A model generated the notes under the pieces. The model was not told the origin of the DNA, did not search any database, and worked only from the letters and a program-made list of their open reading frames with translations. DNA of 64,000 nucleotides, taken from NCBI RefSeq assembly GCF_003952165.1, contig NZ_RXFT01000017.1:1-64000 (forward strand), written 5' to 3'. Positions 53,467 through 63,341 of the stretch are shown piece by piece. This DNA comes from Variovorax guangxiensis. Its GTDB lineage: Bacteria; Pseudomonadota; Gammaproteobacteria; Burkholderiales; Burkholderiaceae_C. Numbering within the stretch: the first letter of the stretch is position 1; every line of letters begins with the position of its first letter. Position numbers and translations under genes: made by a program.

Positions 53467-53470
<4 letters not shown>
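52424..53470 (+). CDS. PotD-type ABC transporter substrate-binding protein
   Basis: A 348-residue receptor of the spermidine/putrescine (extracellular solute-binding family 1) type. Signal MKNFSRRDCLQAMAAAAGMS with RR, ending in a SLAAQ site, suggests Tat export. VVNTYGGRWEKFWRSDLMPM and GVRGIVSTIGIGYRKDLVKT are characteristic. AGGA lies before the start. It heads a complete four-gene importer. Confidence 0.92.
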
Positions 53471-54578
<1,108 letters not shown>

Positions 54579-54582
<4 letters not shown>

Positions 54583-55502
54583 ATGCCGTGATGACGGCCG
54601 AGGCACCGGTGCACGGCGCCGACCGGTTCCATGGACGCAGGGCACGCAAGGGACGCCCGGGCCGGGGCGCGTTCTGGCTGATCGCTCCCGCGCTGGTGCT
54701 GATCGGCGTCTTCCTGGTGCTGCCGTACCTCAACATCATCGGCATGAGCCTGCGGCCCACCGCCGTGGGCGCGCCCTATGGCGCGGGCTTCACGCTCGCC
54801 AACTACGCCAACGCGCTGGGCGACGGCTACATCCTCGGGGTGCTGGCCGACACGCTGCTGCTCGGCGTCACCACGGTGCCGATCTGCCTGCTGCTGGGCT
54901 ACCCCGTCGCCTACCACCTCGCACGCACGCGTTCGCGCTGGGGCGGCCTGCTGTACGTGCTGGTGCTGTCGCCATTGCTGGTGGGCGTGGTGGTGCGCAG
55001 CTTCGGCTGGCTGATCCTGCTGTCGGGCAACGGTGTCATCAACCGGGCGCTGATCGATCTCGGGCTGATATCGACGGCCCTGCAGCTCATGAACAACCGG
55101 CTGGGCGTGACGATCGCGCTGATGCACGTGTTCCTGCCCTTCATGATCCTGCCGCTGGTGGGTGTGATCCAGAGCATCGATCCGACGCTCGAACAGGCGG
55201 CGCGCTCGCTCGGCGCCTCCCGGCTGAAGGTGTTCTGGCGGCTCGTTCTGCCGATGTCCTGGCCCGGCATACAGGCCGGCACCATCCTCGTTTTCGTGCT
55301 CACGCTGAGCGCCTACGTGACGCCGGTGATGCTCGGCGGCGCCCAGGTCAAGACGATGTCGGTGCTGGTGGTGCAGAACCTGATCGACAACTTCCAGTGG
55401 CCCGCCGGCGCGGCGCAGGCACTGGTGCTGTCGGCCTGCGGCATGGTGGCCGTGTGGCTGTACGCCCGCCTCACCGGGCGCTTCATGAAAGGCCTGCAAT
55501 GA
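54579..55502 (+). CDS. PotB-type ABC transporter permease
   Basis: A 307-residue membrane protein with six transmembrane segments and the inner-membrane EAA-type loop LEQAARSLGASRLKVFWRLV. It overlaps the ATPase gene and the next permease gene by four bases each. The N-terminal 30 residues are basic and cytoplasmic. Confidence 0.93.
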
Positions 55503-56317
55503 CGATGAAGCGCAAGCCACTGGCCGCGCGTGCGGCCGATGCCATGGGACTGGCCTACGTCGGCGCGGTCTACGTGTTCCTGCTGCTGCCGATCGCGGTG
55601 ATCGTGCTGATGTCCCTCAACGCGGGCGAGTTCCTCACCTTCCCGCCGCAGGGGATCTCGCTGCGCTGGTTCGGCGCGCTCTTCGCCAACGAAGCCTTCA
55701 TGCGCGCCATAGGCACCTCGCTGCAGGTGGCGGCCATCGCGACGGTGTGCTCGACCGTCATCGGCGTGGCCGGTGCGCTCTACGTGGTGCGCCACGCCAC
55801 GCGGCTGCGCGAGGGGCTGCGCACGATGCTGATGCTTCCGCTCATGCTGCCGGAGATTCTCACGGCGATCGCGCTGCTGTTCTTCCTGTACGCGAGCGGC
55901 ATCGGTACGCGCACGATGTTCGGGCTGGTGGTGGGGCACGTGCTGGTCACGCTGCCCTATGTGTTCACCAACGTCGCGTCGTCGCTCTACAACCAGGACG
56001 GCACGCTGGAGCAGGCCGCGCGCAGCCTCGGGGCTTCCCCGTGGCGTGCGTTCGTGCGCGTGACGCTGCCGCTGATCAAGCCGGGCATCATCACGGGCGC
56101 CCTGTTCGCCTTCGTGATCTCGTTCGACCTGTTCAACATGTCGCTGCTGCTCAAGGGCATCGGCATGACGACGCTGCCGCTGCAGCTGTTCGACTACCTG
56201 CGCTGGGATTTCGACCCGACGGCGGCGGCCGTGTCGACGGTGAGCATCGTGGTCACGCTAGTGGCGGTGGTCTGCGTGGATCGCACCGTGGGGCTGCGCT
56301 CGCTGCGTTTCGGCTGA
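55499..56317 (+). CDS. PotC-type ABC transporter permease
   Basis: A 272-residue permease with the paired loop LEQAARSLGASPWRAFVRVT. It is the last of 12 plus-strand genes that start at 44505 and end three bases before a convergent gene, so a terminator must be short or the two transcripts overlap. Confidence 0.93.
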   Translation: MTMKRKPLAARAADAMGLAYVGAVYVFLLLPIAVIVLMSLNAGEFLTFPPQGISLRWFGALFANEAFMRAIGTSLQVAAIATVCSTVIGVAGALYVVRHATRLREGLRTMLMLPLMLPEILTAIALLFFLYASGIGTRTMFGLVVGHVLVTLPYVFTNVASSLYNQDGTLEQAARSLGASPWRAFVRVTLPLIKPGIITGALFAFVISFDLFNMSLLLKGIGMTTLPLQLFDYLRWDFDPTAAAVSTVSIVVTLVAVVCVDRTVGLRSLRFG

Positions 56318-56320
56318 GGC

Positions 56321-57073
56321 CTAGGGCCGGAGCCACGCGCGCGCCGCGCCCTCCATGTCGCCCTGCGACGCGCGCCACACCATCTCTGGCGCGGCCACGT
56401 GCACGCCGGGCGGCGCGATGCGCAGCGCCACGTCGACCAGCTCGGCCACCTTGGCCGCGCGCACCGGCTGCTCGCTGCTGGGCACCATGAAGCGCACCAC
56501 CGACAGCATCCAGGCAGCGACGCGCTCAAAGGGATTGGCGAGCTTCGCGTTGGCCGGCTTGCGCGCCGAGCGCACGAGGATCACGCGCTCGAAGCCGCAG
56601 GCCACCACCGCCTGCTCGTCGAGGCTCGCGAGACCGCGCTTGAGCGCCTCGGGCAGCCGGCCCTGGTCGTGCGGCAGCACGATGGCCAGCGTCTGCACGC
56701 CGCACGAACGCAGCCAGCGGGCCAGCTCGGGCAGGCCGGAGGGCTCGGGCACCCACAGCGCGCGCTCGCGGTCGTGGTACAGGCGCGGCGGATCGAAGGC
56801 GATGATGGCCGTGTGGGCCGAGGTAGGCGGCCACTGCGCAATGGGCAGGCCGGGGCTCAGGTAGGTCTCGACGCCGCGCAGCCCGTCGCGCATAGGCTCC
56901 TTCGCCAGCACGCGGGTGTGCGCATGGCGGTGGCTGCCCGCCAGCCGGCGCAGCAGCTCCGCGCCCAGCGCGCCGGTCGCTCCCGCGATCAAAAGCGTGC
57001 CGAACGCGGAGGAGGCGACGGGCAATACCGCACGGTTGGCGGCCTGCAGCGCTTGCAGTGGATCAAGGACCAT
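56321..57073 (-). CDS. Rossmann-fold NAD(P)-binding protein
   Basis: A 250-residue protein with a dinucleotide-binding loop LLIAGATGALGAELLRRLAG (about residues 27-46), typical of atypical short-chain dehydrogenase or NmrA-like proteins. Downstream segments LAIVLPHDQGRLPEALKRGL and CGFERVILVRSARKP match the fold, but no YxxxK active site is visible. It may be a regulator or reductase. It is convergent with the second operon and divergent from lemA across 46 bp. Confidence 0.72.
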   Translation of the reverse strand: MVLDPLQALQAANRAVLPVASSAFGTLLIAGATGALGAELLRRLAGSHRHAHTRVLAKEPMRDGLRGVETYLSPGLPIAQWPPTSAHTAIIAFDPPRLYHDRERALWVPEPSGLPELARWLRSCGVQTLAIVLPHDQGRLPEALKRGLASLDEQAVVACGFERVILVRSARKPANAKLANPFERVAAWMLSVVRFMVPSSEQPVRAAKVAELVDVALRIAPPGVHVAAPEMVWRASQGDMEGAARAWLRP

Positions 57074-57119
57074 GGAGCCGCCTATGCTACCTTCCGCATC
57101 TTCTGCGGAGGTAATGCAA

Positions 57120-57719
57120 ATGATGATGAAGCGCTGGTTCCTGATCCTTGCGGCGGTCGTTTCCCTGAGCGGGTGCGGCTACAACCAGTTCCAGTCCCTC
57201 GACGAGGCCAGCAAGTCGGCCTGGAGCGAGGTCCTCAACCAGTACCAGCGGCGCGCCGACCTCGTGCCGAACATCGTGGCCACCGTGAAAGGCGAGGCCA
57301 GCTTCGAGCAGGACACGCTCACCAAGGTGATCGAGGCGCGCGCCAAGGCCACCTCGATCCAGGTGACGCCCGAGACACTCAACAACCCCGAGGCCTTCAA
57401 CAAGTTCCAGCAGGCGCAGGGTGAACTGTCCTCGGCGCTGTCGCGGCTGATGGTGGTGTCGGAACGCTACCCCGACCTGAAGGCCAACCAGGCCTTCCGC
57501 GACCTGCGCGTGACGCTGGAAGGCACCGAGAACCGCATCACCGTGGCGCGCAACCGGTACATCGAAAGCGTGCAGGAGTACAACGTGCTCGCGCGCAGCT
57601 TCCCGACCAACCTCACGGCGAAGATCTTCGGCTATGCGCCGAAGCCGAACTTCTCGGTGCAGAACGAGGCGCAGATTTCCACGCCGCCTACCGTCGACTT
57701 CAGCGCTCCGAAGAAGTAG
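57120..57719 (+). CDS. lemA: LemA family protein
   Basis: A 199-residue LemA protein. The N-terminus (MMMKRWFLILAAVVSLSGCG) is a lipoprotein-like signal with the lipobox LSGC. The LemA core follows: SAWSEVLNQYQRRADLVPNI, VEARAKAT-type helix, LSSALSRLMVVSERYPDLKA and NRYIESVQEYNVLARSFPTN. GGAGG lies about eight bases before ATG 57120; further ATGs follow immediately. Function of LemA is poorly known; it is usually next to TPM-domain proteins as here. Confidence 0.93.
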   Translation: MMMKRWFLILAAVVSLSGCGYNQFQSLDEASKSAWSEVLNQYQRRADLVPNIVATVKGEASFEQDTLTKVIEARAKATSIQVTPETLNNPEAFNKFQQAQGELSSALSRLMVVSERYPDLKANQAFRDLRVTLEGTENRITVARNRYIESVQEYNVLARSFPTNLTAKIFGYAPKPNFSVQNEAQISTPPTVDFSAPKK

Positions 57720-57723
57720 TTCT

Positions 57724-57815
57724 CCCCCAGGCTTCGTGCACTTCGTGTCACTGCGCCACCTCCCTCGCCGGGGGCAACACCTGCGGCCCGGCCAAGCCGG
57801 TTCCGCGGTGTTCCC
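57724..57815. repeat. Dispersed palindromic repeat, family A (copy 2)
   Basis: About 92 bp, starting CCCCCAGGCTTCGTGCACTT and ending at GGTGTTCCC. It is highly similar to 34409-34500. It fills the gap after lemA and its last bases supply the GTG start of the next gene. Confidence 0.85.
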
Positions 57816-58707
57816 GGATTGGTGCGCGCCATTTCTGCTATGGGCATTCGCGGCCTTCTGGATGCTGCTGGCAACGGGCAGCGCCTTTGCCCAGGGCCTG
57901 CTGCCGATCCCCACGCTCACCGCGCGGGTGATCGACCAGACCGGCACGCTCGACAGCGCGCAGCGCAACGGCCTCGAAACCAAGCTCGCGGCCTTCGAGC
58001 AGCGCAAGGGTTCGCAGATCGTGGTGCTGATGGTGCCGACCACCGCGCCCGAGGACATCGCCAGCTACACGCAGCGCCTGGGCGATGCCTGGAAGATCGG
58101 CCGCAAGGGTGTCGGAGACGGCCTGCTGGTGGTGGTGGCCAAGGACGATCGCAAGATGCGCATCGCCACGGCCAAGGCGCTGGAAGGCGCGGTGCCCGAC
58201 CTCGCGGCCAGCCGCATCATCGACGAGGAAATGAAGCCGCGCTTTCGCAACGGCGACTTCGCGGGCGGGCTGAACGCGGCGGTGGACCGGCTCATCGGGC
58301 TGGTCGACGGCGAGCCGCTGCCCGAGCCCTCGCGCAACTCCGGCGGCAGTGGCAACGAGGGCTTCGACTGGGAGAACCTCGCGATCTTCCTGTTCGTGGG
58401 CGTCTTCGTCGGCGCGCCGATCGCGCGCGCCGTCCTCGGCAAGAAGCTGGGCACGATGGTCGTGGGCGGCGGCGTCGGGGTGGTCGTGTTCTTCTTCACC
58501 ACCAGCATCGTCATCGCGGTGATCGCGGGCTTCGTGGCGCTCATCGTGTCGCTGGTCGCGGGCACGGGAAGGCCTGGCGGCGGTGGAGGTGGCGGCTGGA
58601 GTTCCGGCGGGGGTGGCTGGAGCAGTGGCCGTGGCGGCGGAGGCGGTGGTTTCAGCTCCGGCGGCGGCGGCAATTTCGGCGGCGGCGGCGCGTCGGGGGA
58701 CTGGTGA
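57808..58707 (+). CDS. TPM-domain (YgcG-like) membrane protein
   Basis: A 299-residue protein. GTG 57808 opens a signal peptide (VFPDWCAPFLLWAFAAFWML, cleavage after SAFA), then the periplasmic TPM domain (VIDQTGTLDSAQRNGLETKL, GDAWKIGRKGVGDGLLVVVA, AASRIIDEEMKPRFRNGDF). One or two transmembrane segments follow (about 185-250), and a Gly/Ser-rich tail (GGGGG repeats, ending GASGDW). The start lies inside a dispersed repeat; no other in-frame start before the signal peptide core is better. TPM proteins often work with LemA and in photosystem or envelope maintenance. Confidence 0.9.
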   Translation: MFPDWCAPFLLWAFAAFWMLLATGSAFAQGLLPIPTLTARVIDQTGTLDSAQRNGLETKLAAFEQRKGSQIVVLMVPTTAPEDIASYTQRLGDAWKIGRKGVGDGLLVVVAKDDRKMRIATAKALEGAVPDLAASRIIDEEMKPRFRNGDFAGGLNAAVDRLIGLVDGEPLPEPSRNSGGSGNEGFDWENLAIFLFVGVFVGAPIARAVLGKKLGTMVVGGGVGVVVFFFTTSIVIAVIAGFVALIVSLVAGTGRPGGGGGGGWSSGGGGWSSGRGGGGGGFSSGGGGNFGGGGASGDW

Positions 58708-59258
58708 ACACGATGCGGACCACGAACACCGAACCGAACGACGCGGGCCTCTTCGCGAAGCTGGGCCGCATCTGGCGCCACCGCTGGATCGACGAATCGG
58801 AAGTCAGGCGCGCGCTTCCTCCGGCTGCGCTGGAGCGCCTTGCGCACCGCGTGACGGCGAGCGAGCGGCGCCACAGCGGCGAGATCCGCATCTGCGTCGA
58901 AGCCGGCCTGCCGATGTCCTACCTGTGGCGCCATGCGCCGCCGCGCGAACGCGCCGTGACGCTGTTCGGCAAGCTGCGCGTATGGGACACAGCACACAAC
59001 AACGGCGTGCTCATCTACCTGCTGCTGGCCGAGCACGCCATCGAGATCGTGGCAGACCGGGGCATCGACGCGCATGTCGACGATGCCGAATGGGCCGCCA
59101 TGGCACAGCGCATGAGCGCGGCCTTCCGCGAAGGCCGCTTCGAGGACGGGCTCACGCAGGCGCTGGAAGAGATTTCCGCGCTGCTGGTCGAGCACTTTCC
59201 GCTGGCCGAGGGCGAGCTCGACGTGAACGAGCTGCCCGACGAGCCCGTGGTGCTCTGA
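58704..59258 (+). CDS. Soluble TPM-domain protein
   Basis: A 184-residue TPM protein without a signal peptide or Gly tail: RRHSGEIRICVEAGLPMSYL, RERAVTLFGKLRVWDTAHNN, GVLIYLLLAEHAIEIVADRG and RFEDGLTQALEEISALL. Starts GTG 58704, overlapping the previous stop as GTGA, or ATG 58713. lemA and the two TPM genes form a conserved trio. Confidence 0.88.
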   Translation: MNTMRTTNTEPNDAGLFAKLGRIWRHRWIDESEVRRALPPAALERLAHRVTASERRHSGEIRICVEAGLPMSYLWRHAPPRERAVTLFGKLRVWDTAHNNGVLIYLLLAEHAIEIVADRGIDAHVDDAEWAAMAQRMSAAFREGRFEDGLTQALEEISALLVEHFPLAEGELDVNELPDEPVVL

Positions 59259-59264
59259 TTCTTT

Positions 59265-59366
59265 CTCCCTCCCCCTCTGGGGGAGGGCGGGGGTGGGGGC
59301 ACGCGGCGTCCGCACTGGGCGCCCTGCCTGCCCCCATCCCAGCCTTCCCCCAGAGGGGGAAGGAGC
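59265..59366. repeat. Dispersed palindromic repeat, family B (copy 1)
   Basis: Two inverted arms (CTCCCCCTCTGGGGGAGGG... and ...CCTTCCCCCAGAGGGGGAAGG) flank a short variable centre with GGGGTGGGGGCACGCGGCG. The same element, inverted, is at 63201-63315. It lies between convergent genes and can act as a terminator for both. Confidence 0.8.
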
Positions 59367-59371
59367 AAAAG

Positions 59372-60049
59372 TCACTCTTGGACAGGCAGCGCCCAGACGG
59401 CATCGCCGCCCACCGCATGAAAGCGCCGCCCCGGCGCAGATTCCATCAGCCACCCGCCCGTGAACTCGCCGAAGGCCGGCAGCACGGCCTGCTGCCCGTC
59501 GCTCGCGAAGCACGGCAGCCGCACGCTGTCGCGCCCTCGCCCCTGAAGCCTGCAGACCGGATGCAGATGCCCCGCGAGCACGAAGTGCGTGGCATGCACC
59601 TGCGGATGGTGGCAGCAGGCGAAAGGGCCCAGCAGGAAAGGCTCGTCGACCACCTCGATGCCGAGTTCCGGCGGCGGATCGCCCGCGCGGCTGTCGTGGT
59701 TGCCGCGCACCAGGGTCATGGCAATGGCGGCGTGGAGCGAACGCCAGGCCTCGACGGCGGCCAGCACCGTGCGCGCCTGCGCCGCATGCAGGAAGTCGCC
59801 GAGGAAAACGATGCGCTGCGGCTCATGCTTCTGGATCAGCACATCGAGCCGCGCGAGGTTCTGCTGCGTGGTCCCGCCCGGCACCGGCTGGCCGAGCGCG
59901 CGATAGGTCGCGGCCTTGCCCAGGTGCAGGTCGGCCACGAACAGCACGCGCCGGCCGGGCCACCACAGGGCACGCTCGGGCAGCAGGTGCAGCAGCTCGC
60001 CCGCCCAGTGCACGGCGAGCGGCGAGTTGGATGTATCGGGGGATGTCAC
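59372..60049 (-). CDS. pdeM: Ligase-associated DNA damage response endonuclease PdeM (metallophosphoesterase)
   Basis: A 225-residue calcineurin-like phosphoesterase. Metal-site motifs are RVLFVADLHLGKAATYR, FLGDFLHA, LVRGNHDSRAG and VLAGHLHPVC. This short form is the one typically encoded with a DEXH helicase and ATP-dependent ligase, both nearby here. Start GTG 60049 is chosen; the alternative TTG at 60085 adds 12 residues. Ribosome site is weak for both. Confidence 0.88.
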   Translation of the reverse strand: MTSPDTSNSPLAVHWAGELLHLLPERALWWPGRRVLFVADLHLGKAATYRALGQPVPGGTTQQNLARLDVLIQKHEPQRIVFLGDFLHAAQARTVLAAVEAWRSLHAAIAMTLVRGNHDSRAGDPPPELGIEVVDEPFLLGPFACCHHPQVHATHFVLAGHLHPVCRLQGRGRDSVRLPCFASDGQQAVLPAFGEFTGGWLMESAPGRRFHAVGGDAVWALPVQE

Positions 60050-60114
60050 CCGGCCAGTGTCGCAAAACCTGCGCTTGCCTTGCAAAGGCCCTCCAGAGCC
60101 CCCATTTGCCTGCC

Positions 60115-60564
60115 ATGACCGAATCGCCCCCGCTGCACATCGTCTGCCCGCACTGCCACACGACCAACCGCGTGCGCGCGGCGCAGCTGGGCAGCGCCCC
60201 CGACTGCGGCAGCTGCCACCGCCCGCTGTTCACCGGCCATTCGACGGCGCTGGCGGATGCCGCCACCTTCGACCGCCACATCGCCCGCAACGAGATTCCG
60301 GTGCTGGTCGATTTCTGGGCGCCCTGGTGCGGCCCCTGCCGCCAGATGGCGCCGGCCTACGAGCAGGCCGCAGCCCAGCTGGAGCCCTACGTGCGGCTCG
60401 CCAAGGTCGACACCGAGGCGGTGCCCGCGCTGGGCGCGCGCTTCAACATCCGCAGCATCCCGACGCTGGCGCTGTTCCGCGGCGGCCGCGAAGTGGCGCG
60501 GCAGGCCGGCGCGATGGGCACGGCCGACATCGTGCGTTGGGTGAAGGCGCACGGCGCGGGCTGA
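60115..60564 (+). CDS. trxC: Thioredoxin 2 (TrxC)
   Basis: A 149-residue thioredoxin with an N-terminal zinc ribbon (CPHC near residue 11 and CGSC near 31) and the active site DFWAPWCGPCRQM in a full thioredoxin fold, ending RWVKAHGAG. TrxC is a cytoplasmic disulfide reductase linked to oxidative stress. It sits alone on the plus strand between the minus-strand PdeM and helicase genes, ending two bases before the helicase stop. Confidence 0.93.
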   Translation: MTESPPLHIVCPHCHTTNRVRAAQLGSAPDCGSCHRPLFTGHSTALADAATFDRHIARNEIPVLVDFWAPWCGPCRQMAPAYEQAAAQLEPYVRLAKVDTEAVPALGARFNIRSIPTLALFRGGREVARQAGAMGTADIVRWVKAHGAG

Positions 60565-60566
60565 GA

Positions 60567-63341
60567 CTAGAGCGGCGGCAGCGGCCTTGACGGCCGCGGC
60601 GGCCGCCGACGGTCGCGCCGCTGGCTCACCGGCTTCGGCGGCCTGCCCGGCCCTTCCTGCCCGAAGGCGAGCGTCCCTTTCACGCGCTCCACGCCGCCGG
60701 CCGTGACCGCGCCGCCTGCGGCCTTCTCGAGCTGCTCGACCATGCGCGCGATGCGGTCCGCCACGTTCTCGTTCGACAGCTTCTCGCGGAACAGCTCCAC
60801 CATCAGCGGAAACGAGAACGGCGTGGGCCGTGCGAGCGGCTTCAGCACCAGCCGCTGCGTGGCGATGCGCTCGAGGCTCGCGCGCAGGCGGCCGATCTCG
60901 AGCTCCTGCGCGAGCAGCTCCTGCTCGGCCTGCAGCAGCAGCCTGTTGCCTGGGTCGTACTTGCGGAACACCTCCCAGAAGAGCGACGACGAGGCCTGCA
61001 GCTGCTTGCTGCTGCGCTTCTCGCCCGGATAGCCCTGGTAGATGAGGCCCGAGACGCGCGCGATCTCGCGAAAGCGCCGCTGCGCCAGCTCGCCCGCGTT
61101 GATCGATGCCAGCACCTCGTGCAGCAGCGCCGCGCGCTGGTCTTCGCCCTCGCCCTGGGGCAGCGTCAGCACCCGCGGCAGCAGCGCCGGCCAGTCGACC
61201 TCGGTCGCGCTCAGCAGCTCGAAGCCGTAGTCGTTGACCGCGATCGAGAAGGTGCGCGCCTCGTGCTGCGCGACGCGCCAGGCCAGGAGGCTCGCGAGCC
61301 CGAGGTGCACATGCCGGCCCGCGAAGGGGTAGAGGAACAGGTGCGAGCCCTCGCGCGTGCTCAGGGTTTCGGCCAAGAGCGTCTGCGGCGTGGGCAGCGC
61401 CGACCACTGCTGCTGTATCTCCAGCAGCGGGCGCACGCACTGCAGTTCGGGCGAGTCGTAGCGACCTTCGCCGGCCTGCGCGAGCTGCTGCACCACCGCG
61501 TCGGCCAGGGTGTTCGACAGCGGCATGCGTCCACCGCCCCAGCGCGGCACCGCGGCACGCTTGCCGCTGGCGCGCCGCACCCAGGCCGTCATGTCGTGGA
61601 TGCGCACGAGTTCCAGCATGCGGCCGCCGAACAGGAAGCAGTCGCCGGCCTTCATGCGGGCGACGAAGCTCTCTTCCACGCTGCCGATCTTCGAGCCGCC
61701 GAGGTACTGCACCGAGATGCTCGCATCGCTCACGATGGTGCCGATGTTCATGCGGTGCCGCCGCGCGAGCCGCGCATCGGGCACGCGCCAGACGCCCTCG
61801 GCATCGGGCACCACGCGCTTGTAGTCCGGATAGGCCGCGAGAGACGGGCCGCCCTGCGCCACGAACTCCAGGCACCACTGCCAGTTCTCGCGCGCGAGGC
61901 TTTCGTAGGCCGCCGTGCCGCGCACTTCCTCGTAGAGGTCGTCGGGCACGAAGCCGCCGCCCAGCGCGACCGTCACCAGGTGCTGCACCAGCACGTCGAG
62001 CGGCTGCTCGGGCGAATGGCGCGCCTCGATGTGCCCGGCCGCGATGGCGACGCGCGCGGCCGAGCCTTCCACCATCTCCACGCTGTGCGTTGGCACGAGC
62101 GTGATGCGCGAAGGCCGCCCCGGCGCATGGCCCGAGCGGCCCGCGCGCTGCAGCAGCCGCGCCACGCCCTTGGGCGAGCCGATCTGCAGCACGCGCTCCA
62201 CCGGCAGGAAGTCCACGCCGAGGTCGAGGCTGGAGGTGCAGACCACCGCCTTGAGCTCGCCGCTCTTCAGGCCCAGCTCGACCCATTCGCGAACCTCGCG
62301 GTCGAGCGAGCCGTGATGCAGCGCGATGAGGCCCGCCCATTCCGGCTTTGCTTCGAGCATCGCCTGGTACCAGATCTCAGCCTGCGAGCGCGTGTTGGTG
62401 AAGACCAGCGTGGTGCTGCTCGCGGCGATCTCCTCGATCACCTGCGGCAGCATCGTGAGGCCCAGGTGGCCGCCCCACGGAAAGCGCTCGGCGACGCCGG
62501 GCAGCAGCGAATCGATGACCAGCTTCTTCGGCACCTGCCCCTGCACCAGCACGCCCTCTTCATGGCCCAGCAGCGCATGCATCGCCTCGTGCAGGTTGCC
62601 CAGCGTGGCCGACATGCCCCAGATCGCGAGGCCCGGGTTCCAGCGCTTCAGCCGCGCGAGCGCGAGCTGCACCTGCACGCCGCGCTTGTTGCCCAGCAGC
62701 TCGTGCCATTCGTCGACCACCGCCATGCGAACGTGGCCGAGTACCTCGTGCGCATCGGCCCGCGCGAGCAGCAGCGAAAGGCTTTCGGGCGTGGTGACGA
62801 GCACCGTGGGCAGGCGCTGGTTCTGCGCGCTGCGCTCGGCGGAGGTGGTGTCGCCGCTGCGCGCGCCGGCGCTCCATGGATGCACCTCGGCGCCGAGGGC
62901 TTCCAGCGGCTGCTGCAGTGCGCGCAACGTGTCGGCCGCCAGCGCGCGCATCGGCGTGAGCCACAGCACGGTGAGCGGCTCGGCAACAGGCCGTGCGTTC
63001 GTCGATGCGGCCGCCTTGCGCGCCCGCACGAAGGCCTGCAGCGCACCCAGCCACACGGCGTAGGTCTTGCCAGCGCCGGTGGTGGCATGCAGCATGCCCG
63101 AGCGGCCATCGGCGATCGCCTTCCAGACCTCGCGCTGGAACTTGAAAGGCTTCCATCCGCGCTCGGCGAACCATGCATCGAGCTCGGCTTTGACTGCCTT
63201 GCTCCTTCCCCCGCTGGGGGAAGGCTGGGATGGGGGCACGCGGCCTTCAACAGACCGCTCCCCCGAGATACGCCGCGTGCCCCCACCCCTGCCCTCCCCC
63301 AGAGGGGGAGGGAGCGAAGCGGGATCCTTCGGGCTGGTCAT
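60567..63341 (-). CDS. Ligase-associated DNA damage response DEXH-box helicase (Lhr-like)
   Basis: A 924-residue superfamily 2 helicase for DNA repair. Motif I is LHATTGAGKTYAVWLG, motif II VVDEWHELLGNKRGVQ, motif III GMSATLGNLH, and motif VI region LLQRAGRSGHAPGRPS; the Lhr-type winged helix and C-terminal domain follow. ATG 63341 overlaps the ligase stop (ATGA), fixing the start by coupling. The 47 residues before the conserved domain (AVKAELDAWFAERGWKPFKF) are low complexity and encoded largely by a dispersed repeat (63201-63315), making it longer than usual for the family. Confidence 0.92.
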   Translation of the reverse strand: MTSPKDPASLPPPLGEGRGGGTRRISGERSVEGRVPPSQPSPSGGRSKAVKAELDAWFAERGWKPFKFQREVWKAIADGRSGMLHATTGAGKTYAVWLGALQAFVRARKAAASTNARPVAEPLTVLWLTPMRALAADTLRALQQPLEALGAEVHPWSAGARSGDTTSAERSAQNQRLPTVLVTTPESLSLLLARADAHEVLGHVRMAVVDEWHELLGNKRGVQVQLALARLKRWNPGLAIWGMSATLGNLHEAMHALLGHEEGVLVQGQVPKKLVIDSLLPGVAERFPWGGHLGLTMLPQVIEEIAASSTTLVFTNTRSQAEIWYQAMLEAKPEWAGLIALHHGSLDREVREWVELGLKSGELKAVVCTSSLDLGVDFLPVERVLQIGSPKGVARLLQRAGRSGHAPGRPSRITLVPTHSVEMVEGSAARVAIAAGHIEARHSPEQPLDVLVQHLVTVALGGGFVPDDLYEEVRGTAAYESLARENWQWCLEFVAQGGPSLAAYPDYKRVVPDAEGVWRVPDARLARRHRMNIGTIVSDASISVQYLGGSKIGSVEESFVARMKAGDCFLFGGRMLELVRIHDMTAWVRRASGKRAAVPRWGGGRMPLSNTLADAVVQQLAQAGEGRYDSPELQCVRPLLEIQQQWSALPTPQTLLAETLSTREGSHLFLYPFAGRHVHLGLASLLAWRVAQHEARTFSIAVNDYGFELLSATEVDWPALLPRVLTLPQGEGEDQRAALLHEVLASINAGELAQRRFREIARVSGLIYQGYPGEKRSSKQLQASSSLFWEVFRKYDPGNRLLLQAEQELLAQELEIGRLRASLERIATQRLVLKPLARPTPFSFPLMVELFREKLSNENVADRIARMVEQLEKAAGGAVTAGGVERVKGTLAFGQEGPGRPPKPVSQRRDRRRPPRPSRPLPPL
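63201..63315. repeat. Dispersed palindromic repeat, family B (copy 2), inside the helicase gene
   Basis: Arms GCTCCTTCCCCCGCTGGGGG and CCCTCCCCCAGAGGGGGAGG flank a centre similar to copy 1 at 59265-59366. It lies within the N-terminal coding part of the helicase and keeps the frame open. Confidence 0.8.
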
